This document shows positions 1-7,670 of a DNA stretch of 29,327 nucleotides, in pieces. The stretch is from an uncultured Collinsella sp. GTDB taxonomy: Bacteria; Actinomycetota; Coriobacteriia; Coriobacteriales; Coriobacteriaceae. Positions within the stretch are counted from its first letter, which is position 1. The number at the start of each line of letters is the position of its first letter. The notes under the pieces are model-generated. The model saw nothing but the letters and a program-made list of their open reading frames with translations, was not told where the DNA came from and ran no database searches. The position numbers and the translations under genes are program-made. The DNA lies in contig URNM01000008.1 in the NCBI GenBank assembly GCA_900549185.1, positions 1-29,327 of the forward strand. The letters run 5' to 3'.

Positions 1-48
1 CGAGATCGCTCAGTGTCTCGTGGGCTCGGAGATGTGTATAAGAGACAG
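1..48 (+). other. Nextera i7-side adapter (artefact)
   Basis: The first bases are library adapter, not genome. They contain the tail of the P7 oligo, an 8-base index (CGCTCAGT), the read-2 primer start GTCTCGTGGGCTCGG and the transposase mosaic end AGATGTGTATAAGAGACAG, which ends at base 48. Genomic sequence starts at 49. Any protein call that begins here, such as one reading MSRGLGDVYKRQ, is a translation of adapter. Confidence 0.97.
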
Positions 49-183
49 GACCAGGCGATACGTGCCGTCGTCGACGTTGCGCTCGGCGTGCATTTGCACA
101 AAGCGCGCGCCGACGCCCTTGAGCGCCTGCACATGCGGCAGGAGCTCGTCGATCCCAACGGTGGTATAGATAGCCTTCTGCAT
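49..183 (-). CDS. echD: EchD-like hydrogenase subunit, N-terminal 45 residues (cut by contig end)
   Basis: The ATG at 183-181 overlaps the stop of the upstream echC in a TAATG arrangement, so the two are translationally coupled. The visible product begins MQKAIYTTVGIDELLP and continues to a segment ending in DDGTYRLV at the contig edge, where adapter begins. Position after the NuoB-like subunit and the start of a small acidic domain fit the NuoC/30-kDa-like subunit (EchD) of group 4 energy-converting hydrogenases, which interacts with the catalytic large subunit on the cytoplasmic side. The assignment leans on operon order EchA-B-C-D and on weak sequence resemblance. The missing part, and the large subunit EchE expected after it, lie outside the window. 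Confidence 0.6.
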
Positions 184-800
184 TACTCGGCCTCCTTTGC
201 AGCGGCGGGCATCCCAGCAGGCGCGTCGCCAGCGGCGGGCGCGGCGGGCGTCCCAGCGGGCGTGTCGCCGGCACCATCAGCCCCGGCCTCCGCAGCCACA
301 AACCCGTCCTCGCCCAGCTCAACGCCACCGTCCCAGGTTGCGGCACCGCCCACGGTGAGCGGATCGCCACCGGCGCGCATCACGGCCTCCTTCTGGTCCA
401 GGATGCCACACGCCTCCACGATGGCATCGATCACCGTCTCGGGACGAATGGCACACCCGGGCGCGTACACGTCCACGGGAATCGCGCGGTCCACGCCGCC
501 GATCACGTTGTAGGCATCGCGGAACACGCCGCCCGAACACGCGCAGATGCCGCACGCCACCACGCACTTGGGCTCGAGCATCTGGTTGTAAATCTGACGC
601 ACGACGGGCAGGTTCTGAGCATTGACCGAACCCGTCACCAAAAAGATATCCGCATGCTTGGGGTTGCCGGTGTTGACCACGCCAAAGCGCTCCGCATCGA
701 ACAGCGGCGTGAGCGAGGCCAGCACCTCGATATCGCATCCGTTGCAGCTCGAGCCGTCGTAATGAATAACCCACGGCGAGCGCGACATTTTATGATCCAT
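183..800 (-). CDS. echC: EchC-like [NiFe] hydrogenase small subunit (NuoB-like)
   Basis: This 205-residue protein is related to NuoB, HycG and EchC, the iron-sulfur subunit that passes electrons through its proximal [4Fe-4S] cluster to the [NiFe] large subunit in a membrane-bound complex. Visible cluster ligands are C19 and C22 (SSCNGC), cysteines in VACGICACSGG (83-90) and C116 in APGC. The core ends near residue 150. After that comes a tail of about 50 residues, rich in Ala, Gly, Pro and Glu, which the family normally lacks. The start at 800 is supported by a GGAGG eight bases upstream that overlaps the stop of the preceding gene (TAGGAGG), so the two are coupled. The next gene starts inside its stop codon. 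The family call is secure; Ech rather than another group 4 type rests on gene order. Confidence 0.85.
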   Translation of the reverse strand: MDHKMSRSPWVIHYDGSSCNGCDIEVLASLTPLFDAERFGVVNTGNPKHADIFLVTGSVNAQNLPVVRQIYNQMLEPKCVVACGICACSGGVFRDAYNVIGGVDRAIPVDVYAPGCAIRPETVIDAIVEACGILDQKEAVMRAGGDPLTVGGAATWDGGVELGEDGFVAAEAGADGAGDTPAGTPAAPAAGDAPAGMPAAAKEAE

Positions 801-812
801 GGATGCCGCCTC

Positions 813-3695
813 CTAAATAAACACGTCGACGAGGATGGGCATAAGGTTGAGCAGGCCAAACACCAGCGCCACGCCCCAGCCCAGCTTAAAGCAGCTGCGC
901 CAGGTGCTGCGTGCGAAGGTGTTATCGATCAGCACCTCGACAAAGTACGTCGCGGCCATAACGACTAGGGCGACCACCCAGCTCACCGGGTTGTCCCAAA
1001 CAAAGAACATGCCCACCCACATCAAAAACAGCACGGTCTCGCACCAGTGCATAAGGGTCATCTTGGCCAGCGTGCCGCCGCTCATCTCGGTGGCGACGCC
1101 CTGGACAATCTCCTGATGCGCGTGATGCGAGTACGAAAGGTCAAACGGCGACTTGCGCAGCTTGATGGTAAGCACCGCGAGCAGCGCAAGGAAAATGGGC
1201 GCGCTGTACACGATGATGGGGGCCGACTGCCCCGTCACGGCAATGGAATCGAAGCTGTCGGTGGCAAGGTACAGGCCCACGCTCATCAGCAGAACAGCGG
1301 GCTCGTAACTCATAACCTGCAGCAGCTCGCGGTCGGCGCCAACCTGGGCAAACGGGCTTTGCGTCGAGGCGGACGCCAACACCACAAAGATCGCGGCGAG
1401 CGTAACCATAAAGGCGCACAGCAGCGTGTTGGAGCCCGACACAAAGATGCCGCCGCCCACGACGGTAAAGATGAGCGCGCATGCCATGTAGGTATCGTCC
1501 ATGGTGTTTACGCTGGCGGGGGCCTTGCGCAGCAGCTTGGCAACGTCGTAGAAAGGCTGCAGCAGGCGCGGGCCCACGCGGCCCTGCATGCGGGCCGAAA
1601 GCTTACGGTCAAGGCCGTCAATCAAACCGCCCACAAGCGGCGCAATCAAGGCAAACGCCACGGTGCCAATAAAAATGCCCACGACGCCCGAGCCTTCGAA
1701 ATACTTGCCGCGCAGCACCGAGGGCGCGCTCATGGCAAGTCGCTCGGGCCCAATCCACGCGCAACACAGCAGCGCAAACAAGATAATGCTGCAGCACACG
1801 ACGCTACCCGCGGGGCCAATACGCTTCTCGCCAAGGGCGTCCTCCGAGTACCAATTGCGCTTTTCGGCCTTCACCTCGTGTCCCATCGAGCCGCGGAAAT
1901 GGCGATATTTGTCGGTTCCCACACCCGAAAGATATACGTTTACATGCGGTTTGTTGCTCACACGGAATGAAGTCAGCAGCACCACGGCGATAAAAGCCAC
2001 GATAACCACCATCAGATACATGGCGTCCTTGCCAATAACGTACGGCACGCGGCCAAACACCATGGCCAAGTAGGGCGACACCAGACCGCTCGAGATAACC
2101 GGGAACGCCACGCAGCACAGAATCAGCAGCGCGGCGATGGTATTGAGGGCCATCCATTCGGTCTTATGGACATTGACCTCAACGTTTTGAGCCGTGGGGT
2201 CGACGCCCGAAAGCTTGGCGAGCCACTTACCCCAGAAGTAAAACGTTGCGGCCGAGCCAAAGGCAAGCACCATGATCATGAGCACGTTGCCGGTCTGCGC
2301 GAACGCCACCAGGGCGCCCCACTTGGACACGAGCATGCCAAACGGCGCCACAAACATGCCCATGATGCCCAGCATCATCAGACGCGTCAGGTGCGGCATG
2401 CGGCTGAACATACCGTCCATATCCTCGATGTTGCGGCTGCCGATATGGTGCTCGGCCGTGCCCACGCACAGGAACAGCAGCGACTTGGCTACCGTGTGGA
2501 ACAGGATTAGGAAGATGGCCGCCCATACGGCCTCGGGTGCGCCGACACCCAAGCAGGCACTGATGAGGCCCAAGTTGGAAATGGTGGAGTACGCCAGCAC
2601 GCGTTTGGCGTTGCTCTGCGAGATGGCCATGAGGGCAGCGAGCAAAAACGTGATGGCACCCACACTCGTGACCATAAAGCCGGTCACGGGATAGATGGCA
2701 TAGAGCGGGCTGAGCTTGACCATCAGGAACACGCCGGCCTTGACCATGGTGGACGAGTGCAGCAGGGCGCTCGTGGGCGTGGGGGCAACCATGGCACCGA
2801 GCAGCCAGGTGTGGAACGGCATCTGCGCGGCCTTGGTGAGGGCGGCGAGGGACAGCAGGACGACCGGCATCACCAGCAGCGCGGACTGCGCGGTGCCGGC
2901 GCCGGAAAGCTCGACCATGCCCGAGATGGTCAGCGGCATGCCGTTGACGTGCAGGAACATAAGGCCCGCCAAAAACGCGATGCCGCCCAACATGTTGAGG
3001 ATGATCTGGGTGAAGGCGTTTTTAATGGCCTCGGGCGTGCGCGTGTAGCCAATCATAAGGAACGAGCACACGGTGGTGATTTCCCAGCCACAGAACAGCC
3101 ACTCAAGGTTGTCGCTCGTCACGATGACGAACATGGCCGAGAGGAATAGGAACATGAGCGCCAGGAACTGCGGGCGTCGATCGGGCGCGGTCTGCCCGCG
3201 CAGCGCGGCCTCGTGCTCGTCATGGGCCTGGAAGTCCTTCATGTAGCCCAGGGCATACACGCAGATGAGACTGCCGACGATGCCGACGGCGAGGACCATG
3301 ATCACGCTCATGTAGTCTAGGTAGAGCGGCGTTGCGGTGACAGCCTCGGCCGCAGGCAGCGTCATGACAGCAAAGGCAACGGAGCCCACCAACTGGACTA
3401 TGCCGAGCACCGTGGTAAGCACACTCTTATATTTGTGCGCGTTGTACAGGATGACGGCGCACAAAATTACGTCGATGACGGAGCTGATGATCGAGAGCAC
3501 ATGCGAGGTGCCGGGGGCAACCTCAAAGCTCTGCGGACCCGTGCCAAAAAACATGACGGCGACTACAACTGTCACCGCCACAATAATGCCGGAGCCTACA
3601 AGCCCCACCGCATCGCGGGTTCGGTCACCGCGCGTGAGTAGCATGCCCAGCGCCGGTACCAGCGGAAACAGGGTAAGGAAATACAGTAGCGTCAT
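813..3695 (-). CDS. echA/echB: fused EchA-EchB: antiporter-like (NuoL/M) plus NuoH-like membrane subunit of energy-converting hydrogenase
   Basis: This is a 960-residue, strongly hydrophobic integral membrane protein. Residues 1 to about 660 are a proton-translocating antiporter-like subunit (NuoL/NuoM/EchA family), with the typical stretch around AALTKAAQMPFHTWL and APTPTSALLHSSTMVKAG. Residues about 670-960 form a complete NuoH/HycD/EchB-like subunit with QGRVGPR near 705, ELLQVMSYEP near 791 and KLRKSPFDLSYSHHAHQEI near 860. In most genomes these are two genes, so this is a fusion. There is no stop or frameshift between the halves. A GGGGGAG seven bases before the ATG supports the start. 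The protein would anchor the complex and couple H2 evolution from reduced ferredoxin to proton or sodium movement, as known for Ech hydrogenases. It is first in the operon, followed closely by echC. Confidence 0.88.
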   Translation of the reverse strand: MTLLYFLTLFPLVPALGMLLTRGDRTRDAVGLVGSGIIVAVTVVVAVMFFGTGPQSFEVAPGTSHVLSIISSVIDVILCAVILYNAHKYKSVLTTVLGIVQLVGSVAFAVMTLPAAEAVTATPLYLDYMSVIMVLAVGIVGSLICVYALGYMKDFQAHDEHEAALRGQTAPDRRPQFLALMFLFLSAMFVIVTSDNLEWLFCGWEITTVCSFLMIGYTRTPEAIKNAFTQIILNMLGGIAFLAGLMFLHVNGMPLTISGMVELSGAGTAQSALLVMPVVLLSLAALTKAAQMPFHTWLLGAMVAPTPTSALLHSSTMVKAGVFLMVKLSPLYAIYPVTGFMVTSVGAITFLLAALMAISQSNAKRVLAYSTISNLGLISACLGVGAPEAVWAAIFLILFHTVAKSLLFLCVGTAEHHIGSRNIEDMDGMFSRMPHLTRLMMLGIMGMFVAPFGMLVSKWGALVAFAQTGNVLMIMVLAFGSAATFYFWGKWLAKLSGVDPTAQNVEVNVHKTEWMALNTIAALLILCCVAFPVISSGLVSPYLAMVFGRVPYVIGKDAMYLMVVIVAFIAVVLLTSFRVSNKPHVNVYLSGVGTDKYRHFRGSMGHEVKAEKRNWYSEDALGEKRIGPAGSVVCCSIILFALLCCAWIGPERLAMSAPSVLRGKYFEGSGVVGIFIGTVAFALIAPLVGGLIDGLDRKLSARMQGRVGPRLLQPFYDVAKLLRKAPASVNTMDDTYMACALIFTVVGGGIFVSGSNTLLCAFMVTLAAIFVVLASASTQSPFAQVGADRELLQVMSYEPAVLLMSVGLYLATDSFDSIAVTGQSAPIIVYSAPIFLALLAVLTIKLRKSPFDLSYSHHAHQEIVQGVATEMSGGTLAKMTLMHWCETVLFLMWVGMFFVWDNPVSWVVALVVMAATYFVEVLIDNTFARSTWRSCFKLGWGVALVFGLLNLMPILVDVFI

Positions 3696-3944
3696 ACCAT
3701 CACTCCCCCATGCAAAAACGCTGCAATTGTTTAACGTTATAGCTCAGTTGAGGAGCAACGGCGGCAGGTTTTCGGTCAACTGGGGAGTTTTAGGCGTACA
3801 GGGTAAGGAGTCTGTCCGCACTGGAGTAGAGGGTGACGTTTCCTTACCGCAGCGACGGGCGCGCGGGCCACTGTGTGCGGTCTATTGGCCACGTTGAAGG
3901 ATGTCCCGATAGGCTCGCGGCGGTTCGAAAAGTTGGCGCGGCAA

Positions 3945-3967
3945 GAAAAATGCGCCTCGTGGGCGCA
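3945..3967 (-). terminator. intrinsic terminator after the HTH gene
   Basis: Read on the minus strand, TGCGCC and GGCGCA form a 6-bp perfect stem with loop CACGA, followed directly by TTTTTC. It starts 13 bases after the stop codon of the HTH gene at 3980. Confidence 0.75.
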
Positions 3968-3979
3968 CCATCCCGTTCG

Positions 3980-4384
3980 CTATTCCGGCTTTTTAACGCG
4001 CGGCTTGCGACCCCGCGGCTTATCGACCAACGCCGCCTCGCCGCCGTCGCGGTACTGGCGGCACCAAGCCTTGACCGAAGACTCGCTGGGAATCTTGTGC
4101 TTGATCATAGCCTCGCGAACCGTAAGGCCGTTTTCCATGCGGTCCTTAACCACGGCGAGTTTCACCTCGTACGAATATGTATGATGGCGAGTGCCCGCGT
4201 TGAGCACGGCATCGGCACCGCCCACGGCATACGCGCGGGCCCACTGACGAGCCGTGGCCTGGGGAATGCCGAGCTCCGCGGCGAGGGCGCGATGACCGAC
4301 CCCCTCTTGGAGGACCTCGACGGCACGCTGCCTAACCTCGGGCGCATGCGTGCGAGTCCTAGTTGCTTCCGACATACCTGCCAC
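3980..4384 (-). CDS. IS3 OrfA-like helix-turn-helix protein, orphan
   Basis: This 134-residue protein carries two helix-turn-helix units of the type found in OrfA of IS3/IS150 transposases. One covers roughly residues 13-50 (ALAAELGIPQATARQWARAY), the other about 70-115 (TVREAMIKHKIPSESSVKAW). It ends in a basic tail, RGRKPRVKKPE. In an active IS3 element, a DDE-type OrfB would follow in a -1 frame; here a terminator follows and no integrase-core sequence is visible. A GTG start at 4384 has AAGG eight bases upstream; an ATG at 4375 is possible but has poor spacing. It has its own promoter. It is either the remnant of an insertion sequence or a DNA-binding protein retained for other use. Confidence 0.7.
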   Translation of the reverse strand: MAGMSEATRTRTHAPEVRQRAVEVLQEGVGHRALAAELGIPQATARQWARAYAVGGADAVLNAGTRHHTYSYEVKLAVVKDRMENGLTVREAMIKHKIPSESSVKAWCRQYRDGGEAALVDKPRGRKPRVKKPE

Positions 4385-4713
4385 TTCTTAGCCTTAACCG
4401 TTAATCTGCTTTCTTACGTGCATGTTAGATAGTAGCATTTTGCTGTTTGCTCAAAACAGTTAATTAAAATAGACGCGGCGTTATCTGGGCATCTGGCACC
4501 AATTTACGACGTTTCTTTATCGATTATTTACGCTGGTAGCTGACTCGCAGCTAATCGTCATTCGCTTGTCACCAAAATTGGCATCTCTTTATGTCTTTTG
4601 GTATAGAGGATATAATTATTAACCCCTCCCCCAATAATTTTGAGCGGCCTGCAAGGTAGTAGATGTCCTCACTCCTCATGATTACCGCGCACTGCCCTCC
4701 ACCGGAGCAAAAC
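4385..4713. other. AT-rich intergenic spacer
   Basis: I see no credible gene between the HTH gene and the terminator of the oxidoreductase. The stretch is clearly more AT-rich than its surroundings, especially 4435-4630. It contains the HTH promoter and a short open frame (4569-4766 minus) without a ribosome site or recognisable product. The base composition suggests older inserted or decayed DNA. Confidence 0.5.
4426..4454 (-). promoter_or_regulatory. putative sigma-70-type promoter of the HTH gene
   Basis: On the minus strand TTGAGC (4454-4449) and TATCTA (4431-4426) are separated by 17 bases and lie about 40 bases upstream of the GTG start. Each hexamer matches consensus at four positions. 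Confidence 0.45.
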
Positions 4714-4751
4714 AAAAAGGGCGGGACCTGCTGCGCTTGCAGACCCCGCCC
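4714..4751 (-). terminator. strong intrinsic terminator of the oxidoreductase gene
   Basis: Minus-strand arms at 4751-4739 and 4731-4719 form a 13-bp stem (GGGCGGGGTCTGC against GCAGGTCCCGCCC, two G-T pairs) with a 7-base loop, followed by TTTTTG. It lies about 70 bases after the stop at 4824. Confidence 0.85.
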
Positions 4752-4823
4752 CGGTTGACACCCCATGGGACGCAGTCGGGCGAGGCAGATCCGTGCTACC
4801 GCCCCGCCTGGCCGCGAAGTTAA

Positions 4824-6854
4824 CTACAGCTCGTTGGCCGCGTGATACGCCGTGCGAATGGCGCTCGCAATGTCGGCGGTGCGCTCGCCCGAGCAGTCGC
4901 CCACGCAGGTCACGGGCACTGTCACGCCATCCAGATCAAACGCGTTGGCCTTGGAGCCCACGGCCATCACCACGCAATCGCAGGCGATCTTCACCGGCTC
5001 CTCGGCACCGTCCTCGGTGGTGCGAACAGCCTCCACGCCCTCGTCGGTAATGGCGGTCAGGCGGGTCTTAACATGCTGCTCCACGTTGTGCTCGGCAAAG
5101 TCGCTCATAATCAGCGGCAGAATGGTCTCGGACTCGCCCGCGGCAACCTTGTCGAGCATCTCCACGATCGCCACCTCGCAGCCGTGCTGCAGCAGGTACT
5201 CGGCAGTCTCGGTGCCCACCAGGCCACCGCCAATGACGGCGACGCGGCCCGTAAGCTCCACCTTGCCGGCCAGCACGTCCCAGCTCGAGACGACCTTGTC
5301 CGAGTCGGCACCCGGAACGGGGATGACCACGTCGTGCGCGCCCACGGCCACAATCGCGGCGTCGGCGGCGTTGAGGTCCTCAGCGGTAGCGGCATGGTTG
5401 AGCTCAACCTTCACGTCCAGGCCGGGCAGAATCTTCTCGTAGTACTCGACCGAGCGCATGATCTCGTCCTTGCGCGGAGGCGCAGCCGCCAGCACAATCT
5501 GGCCGCCCAGATGATCGCTCGCCTCATAGACGGTCACATCGTAGCCGCGCTTGGCCGCCACGCGAGCGGCCTCCAGGCCGGCAATACCGCCGCCCACCAC
5601 GGCGATCTTCTTGTCGCCCTCGCCCGGCTTAATGGATATGGTCGCCTCGTCGCCGTTCTCGGCATTGAGCACGCACGAGATGTACTTGCGGTTTTGAATC
5701 GCGTCGACGCAGCCCTTGTTGCAGTTGAGGCACTCGCGAATGGGCTCGCCCGTGGCGGCCTTCAGCGCAATGTCGGGGTCGCACATGAGCGAGCGGCCAT
5801 AGGCGATGATGTCGGCCGCGCCGTCTTCCAGAATCTTCTCGCCGGCCTCGACCGAGACAACACGGCCGACGGTTGCCACCGGCACGGAGACCAAGGCCTT
5901 AACGCGCTCGGCCACGGGCAGCGTCCAGTTGTAGGGCATGGCGCCCATGGGCGGAATGGTGTCGCCCATGTTGCCGGTGTGGTTGGCCTGTGCGACCTGG
6001 ATCATGTCGATGCCCGCGCCCTCGAGCAGCTTGGCAAACTCGCAGGCCTCGTCGGGCTGCAGGCCGCCCTTGCCGCGCGGCGTGCCGTCGGGGTTCTCCA
6101 TGATCACGGGGAGCTTGTACTCCACCATCAGCTGCGGCGCGGCCTCCTTAATGGCGGCGACGACCTCCAGCGCATAGCGAACGCGGTTCTCGAACGAGCC
6201 ACCGTACTCGTCGGTGCGCTGGTTGAGGATGGCCGAGCACAGCGAACCCACCAGGCGGTCGCCGTGGACCTCGATGGCGTCGATCCCGGCCTGCTGGGCG
6301 CGGGCAGCCGAGGCGGCGATGGCCTCCTTGATCTGGGTGAGCTGCTCCACGCTGGCCTCGTTCACAAAGTGCTGCATGTCGTGGTGCAGCTTGGCGTAGG
6401 CCTGATTGCGGATCTCGTTGGACTCGGCCATCTTGGCGGCAAAGGTCTCCTCGTCGCCGGCGGCTTTGGCCTCCTGCGCGGCCTTAGCGGCGGCCATGGA
6501 TCCCATGACCATGCGGCCGACACCGGGCACGTCGTACTCGGGGTGGAACAGCTGCAGCGCGACCTTGGCGCCGTGCTTGTGGACGACGTCGGCCAGTGCC
6601 TTAAACGTGGGGATCTGGGCGTCGGTCGCCAGCTTGGGCGTGGGGCTTGCGGTCATAACGGGAGCGACGTCACCGATGACGATGTAGCTTACGCCGCCAC
6701 GGGCCAGGCGCTCGTAAAAAGCCAGGCTGCGCTCGCCGATGGAACCGTCGCGCTCCTCGTAGCCGGTGGTCAGCGGCGGGAACATAATGCGATTCTTGAG
6801 CTCAAGGGGGCCAACCGTAATGGGCTGGAGCAGCTTGGATGCAGGTGCGGTCAT
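4824..6854 (-). CDS. NADH:flavin oxidoreductase / enoate reductase-type FMN-FeS-FAD enzyme
   Basis: This 676-residue enzyme belongs to the Old Yellow Enzyme branch containing 2,4-dienoyl-CoA reductase, 2-enoate reductase and bile-acid BaiCD/BaiH. Domains in order: an FMN TIM barrel (about 5-355, with RTDEYGGSFENR near 213), a [4Fe-4S] site with C375, C378, C382 and C394, a first dinucleotide fold (GGGIAG near 422) and a second (GGGLVG near 542). Such enzymes reduce C=C bonds of unsaturated acids with NADH. The substrate is unknown. The usual H-x-x-H/E-GYL segment of the active site reads HGDRLVGSL (197-205), so the normal tyrosine is missing. A helical insert of about 50 residues sits near 117-168. 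I place the start at 6854: AGAGG lies seven bases upstream, whereas it abuts an ATG at 6860. It is a single-gene unit. Confidence 0.85.
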   Translation of the reverse strand: MTAPASKLLQPITVGPLELKNRIMFPPLTTGYEERDGSIGERSLAFYERLARGGVSYIVIGDVAPVMTASPTPKLATDAQIPTFKALADVVHKHGAKVALQLFHPEYDVPGVGRMVMGSMAAAKAAQEAKAAGDEETFAAKMAESNEIRNQAYAKLHHDMQHFVNEASVEQLTQIKEAIAASAARAQQAGIDAIEVHGDRLVGSLCSAILNQRTDEYGGSFENRVRYALEVVAAIKEAAPQLMVEYKLPVIMENPDGTPRGKGGLQPDEACEFAKLLEGAGIDMIQVAQANHTGNMGDTIPPMGAMPYNWTLPVAERVKALVSVPVATVGRVVSVEAGEKILEDGAADIIAYGRSLMCDPDIALKAATGEPIRECLNCNKGCVDAIQNRKYISCVLNAENGDEATISIKPGEGDKKIAVVGGGIAGLEAARVAAKRGYDVTVYEASDHLGGQIVLAAAPPRKDEIMRSVEYYEKILPGLDVKVELNHAATAEDLNAADAAIVAVGAHDVVIPVPGADSDKVVSSWDVLAGKVELTGRVAVIGGGLVGTETAEYLLQHGCEVAIVEMLDKVAAGESETILPLIMSDFAEHNVEQHVKTRLTAITDEGVEAVRTTEDGAEEPVKIACDCVVMAVGSKANAFDLDGVTVPVTCVGDCSGERTADIASAIRTAYHAANEL

Positions 6855-6996
6855 GGACATTCCTCTCTTGTAGGCGCGGCGGCGATGGTGCCGCGTAGTT
6901 GTCTAAAGGATATGGCATGGGAGCACGACGGCACAACTGAAATCGGCGGATAACAGGTAGCGGCAGGTGGATGGGGCGGGGCGGCCCGTCGGTTTG

Positions 6997-7294
6997 TCTC
7001 AATCTGTAACAGTTACTCAGCAAAACCGGGTCTAACTGTTACAGATCGAGATATTCCTCTCGACCCATCCTCAACAATCTAGATCTGTAACATCTAGGCC
7101 CACTTTTGGCCCCTACCTGTTACAAATCGAGACAAACCAAACCCGCCTGCCGGAAAATCTCAATCTGTAACGGTTACTCGGCAAAAACCGTCCCTCGTGT
7201 TACAGATTTAGACAAACGGGGCCCAGCCCACCGGTATATCTCGATCTGTAACACCTAGCCGCCCAAATCGGGTCTAGATGTTACGGATCGAGAT
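6997..7294. repeat. tandem array of four long imperfect hairpin repeats
   Basis: Four units of about 50-57 bp lie at 6997-7051, 7082-7131, 7158-7212 and 7238-7294. Each opens with a version of TCTCAATCTGTAAC and closes with the inverted GTTACAGATCGAGA, with a central loop of variable sequence. The units repeat every 75-80 bp. Unit 1 has a 13-bp uninterrupted inner stem (TCTGTAACAGTTA); units 2 and 4 show compensated or slightly altered arms. No coding frame runs through the array. The 6855-7343 gap otherwise holds only the leader of the oxidoreductase gene. Confidence 0.85.
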
Positions 7295-7343
7295 TTTGTT
7301 TGAGAGGCCGAGAATTGGACCGAAAACACGGTCCCGAAATAAC

Positions 7344-7372
7344 AAAAAAGCTCGCCGGCTAGGTCGACGAGC
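7344..7372 (-). terminator. original chromosomal terminator of tRNA-fMet, now separated from it
   Basis: On the minus strand GCTCGTCG and CGGCGAGC pair (one T-G pair, 8 bp, 7-base loop), followed by TTTTTT. It lies 10 bases beyond the 3' end of the tRNA fragment in attL. Before integration it would have ended the tRNA transcript. Confidence 0.75.
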
Positions 7373-7379
7373 TGCAAGT

Positions 7380-7432
7380 TCTTGGTCGCGGGGGCAGGAT
7401 TTGAACCTACGACCTCCGGGTTATGAGCCCGG
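7380..7432 (-). repeat. attL: 53-bp attachment repeat with 3' fragment of tRNA-fMet
   Basis: These 53 bp are identical to 19917-19969. Bases 7383-7432 are the last 50 nucleotides of tRNA-fMet, from the anticodon stem through the encoded CCA. The first 27 nucleotides of the tRNA are absent; after 7432 the sequence changes to element DNA (AGTAATTATT). This is the chromosomal side of the integration junction, not a functional tRNA gene. Confidence 0.93.
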
Positions 7433-7534
7433 AGTAATTATTATTAACCATAGTAAACGAATTCTAATTATAGGAAAGAAAATAGCAGGTATTAAGTTAT
7501 TTTTGCCTGTGCTTTATTTAGATTTACAAAAAGT

Positions 7535-7557
7535 TTCACCCGCAATTCACCCGCAAA
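7535..7557 (+). promoter_or_regulatory. left arm-type integrase sites (tandem direct repeat)
   Basis: TTCACCCGCAA occurs twice in tandem at 7535-7557, and the 23-bp block recurs exactly at 19842-19864. An inverted, partial copy (GTGGGTGAA) follows at 7567-7575. Paired copies near both ends of an integrase-driven element are typical of arm-binding sites for the N-terminal domain of a tyrosine integrase. Confidence 0.7.
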
Positions 7558-7592
7558 AATACACTTGTGGGTGAATTTCTTTCGCAATTCGG

Positions 7593-7646
7593 GATACGAT
7601 ACTCCCTGCCCGTGCCTTTAAAGGCACGGGCAGGGAGTATCGTATC
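7593..7646. repeat. 54-bp perfect palindrome without spacer
   Basis: Arms 7593-7619 and 7620-7646 are exact inverted copies of 27 bases, meeting at CCTTTAAAGG. It ends 24 bases before the integrase ATG, so the RNA would form a very stable hairpin just ahead of the ribosome site. No T-run follows. It may be a control element of the integrase or an assembly fold-back. Confidence 0.85.
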
Positions 7647-7670
7647 AACCCCGTCAGCAGGAGACACCCC

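Noticed and set aside
13..513. Open frame starting MSRGLGDVYKRQ
   Set aside because: Its start is translated adapter and the rest is the antisense of echC and echD.
3696..3944. Active IS3 OrfB or inverted repeats next to the HTH gene
   Set aside because: No DDE-type sequence in any frame and no clear terminal repeats around the gene.
4569..4766. 65-codon minus-strand frame
   Set aside because: Lies across the oxidoreductase terminator, with no ribosome site or recognisable domain.
4842..6953. 703-codon open frame on the plus strand
   Set aside because: Antisense shadow of the oxidoreductase in high-GC DNA; it has no family match and no ribosome site.
6997..7294. CRISPR array
   Set aside because: The units are hairpins with conserved arms and long, partly paired centres; there are only four, with irregular spacers, and no cas genes.
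7383..7432. Second tRNA-fMet gene
   Set aside because: Lacks the first 27 nucleotides, so it is only the attachment-site copy.
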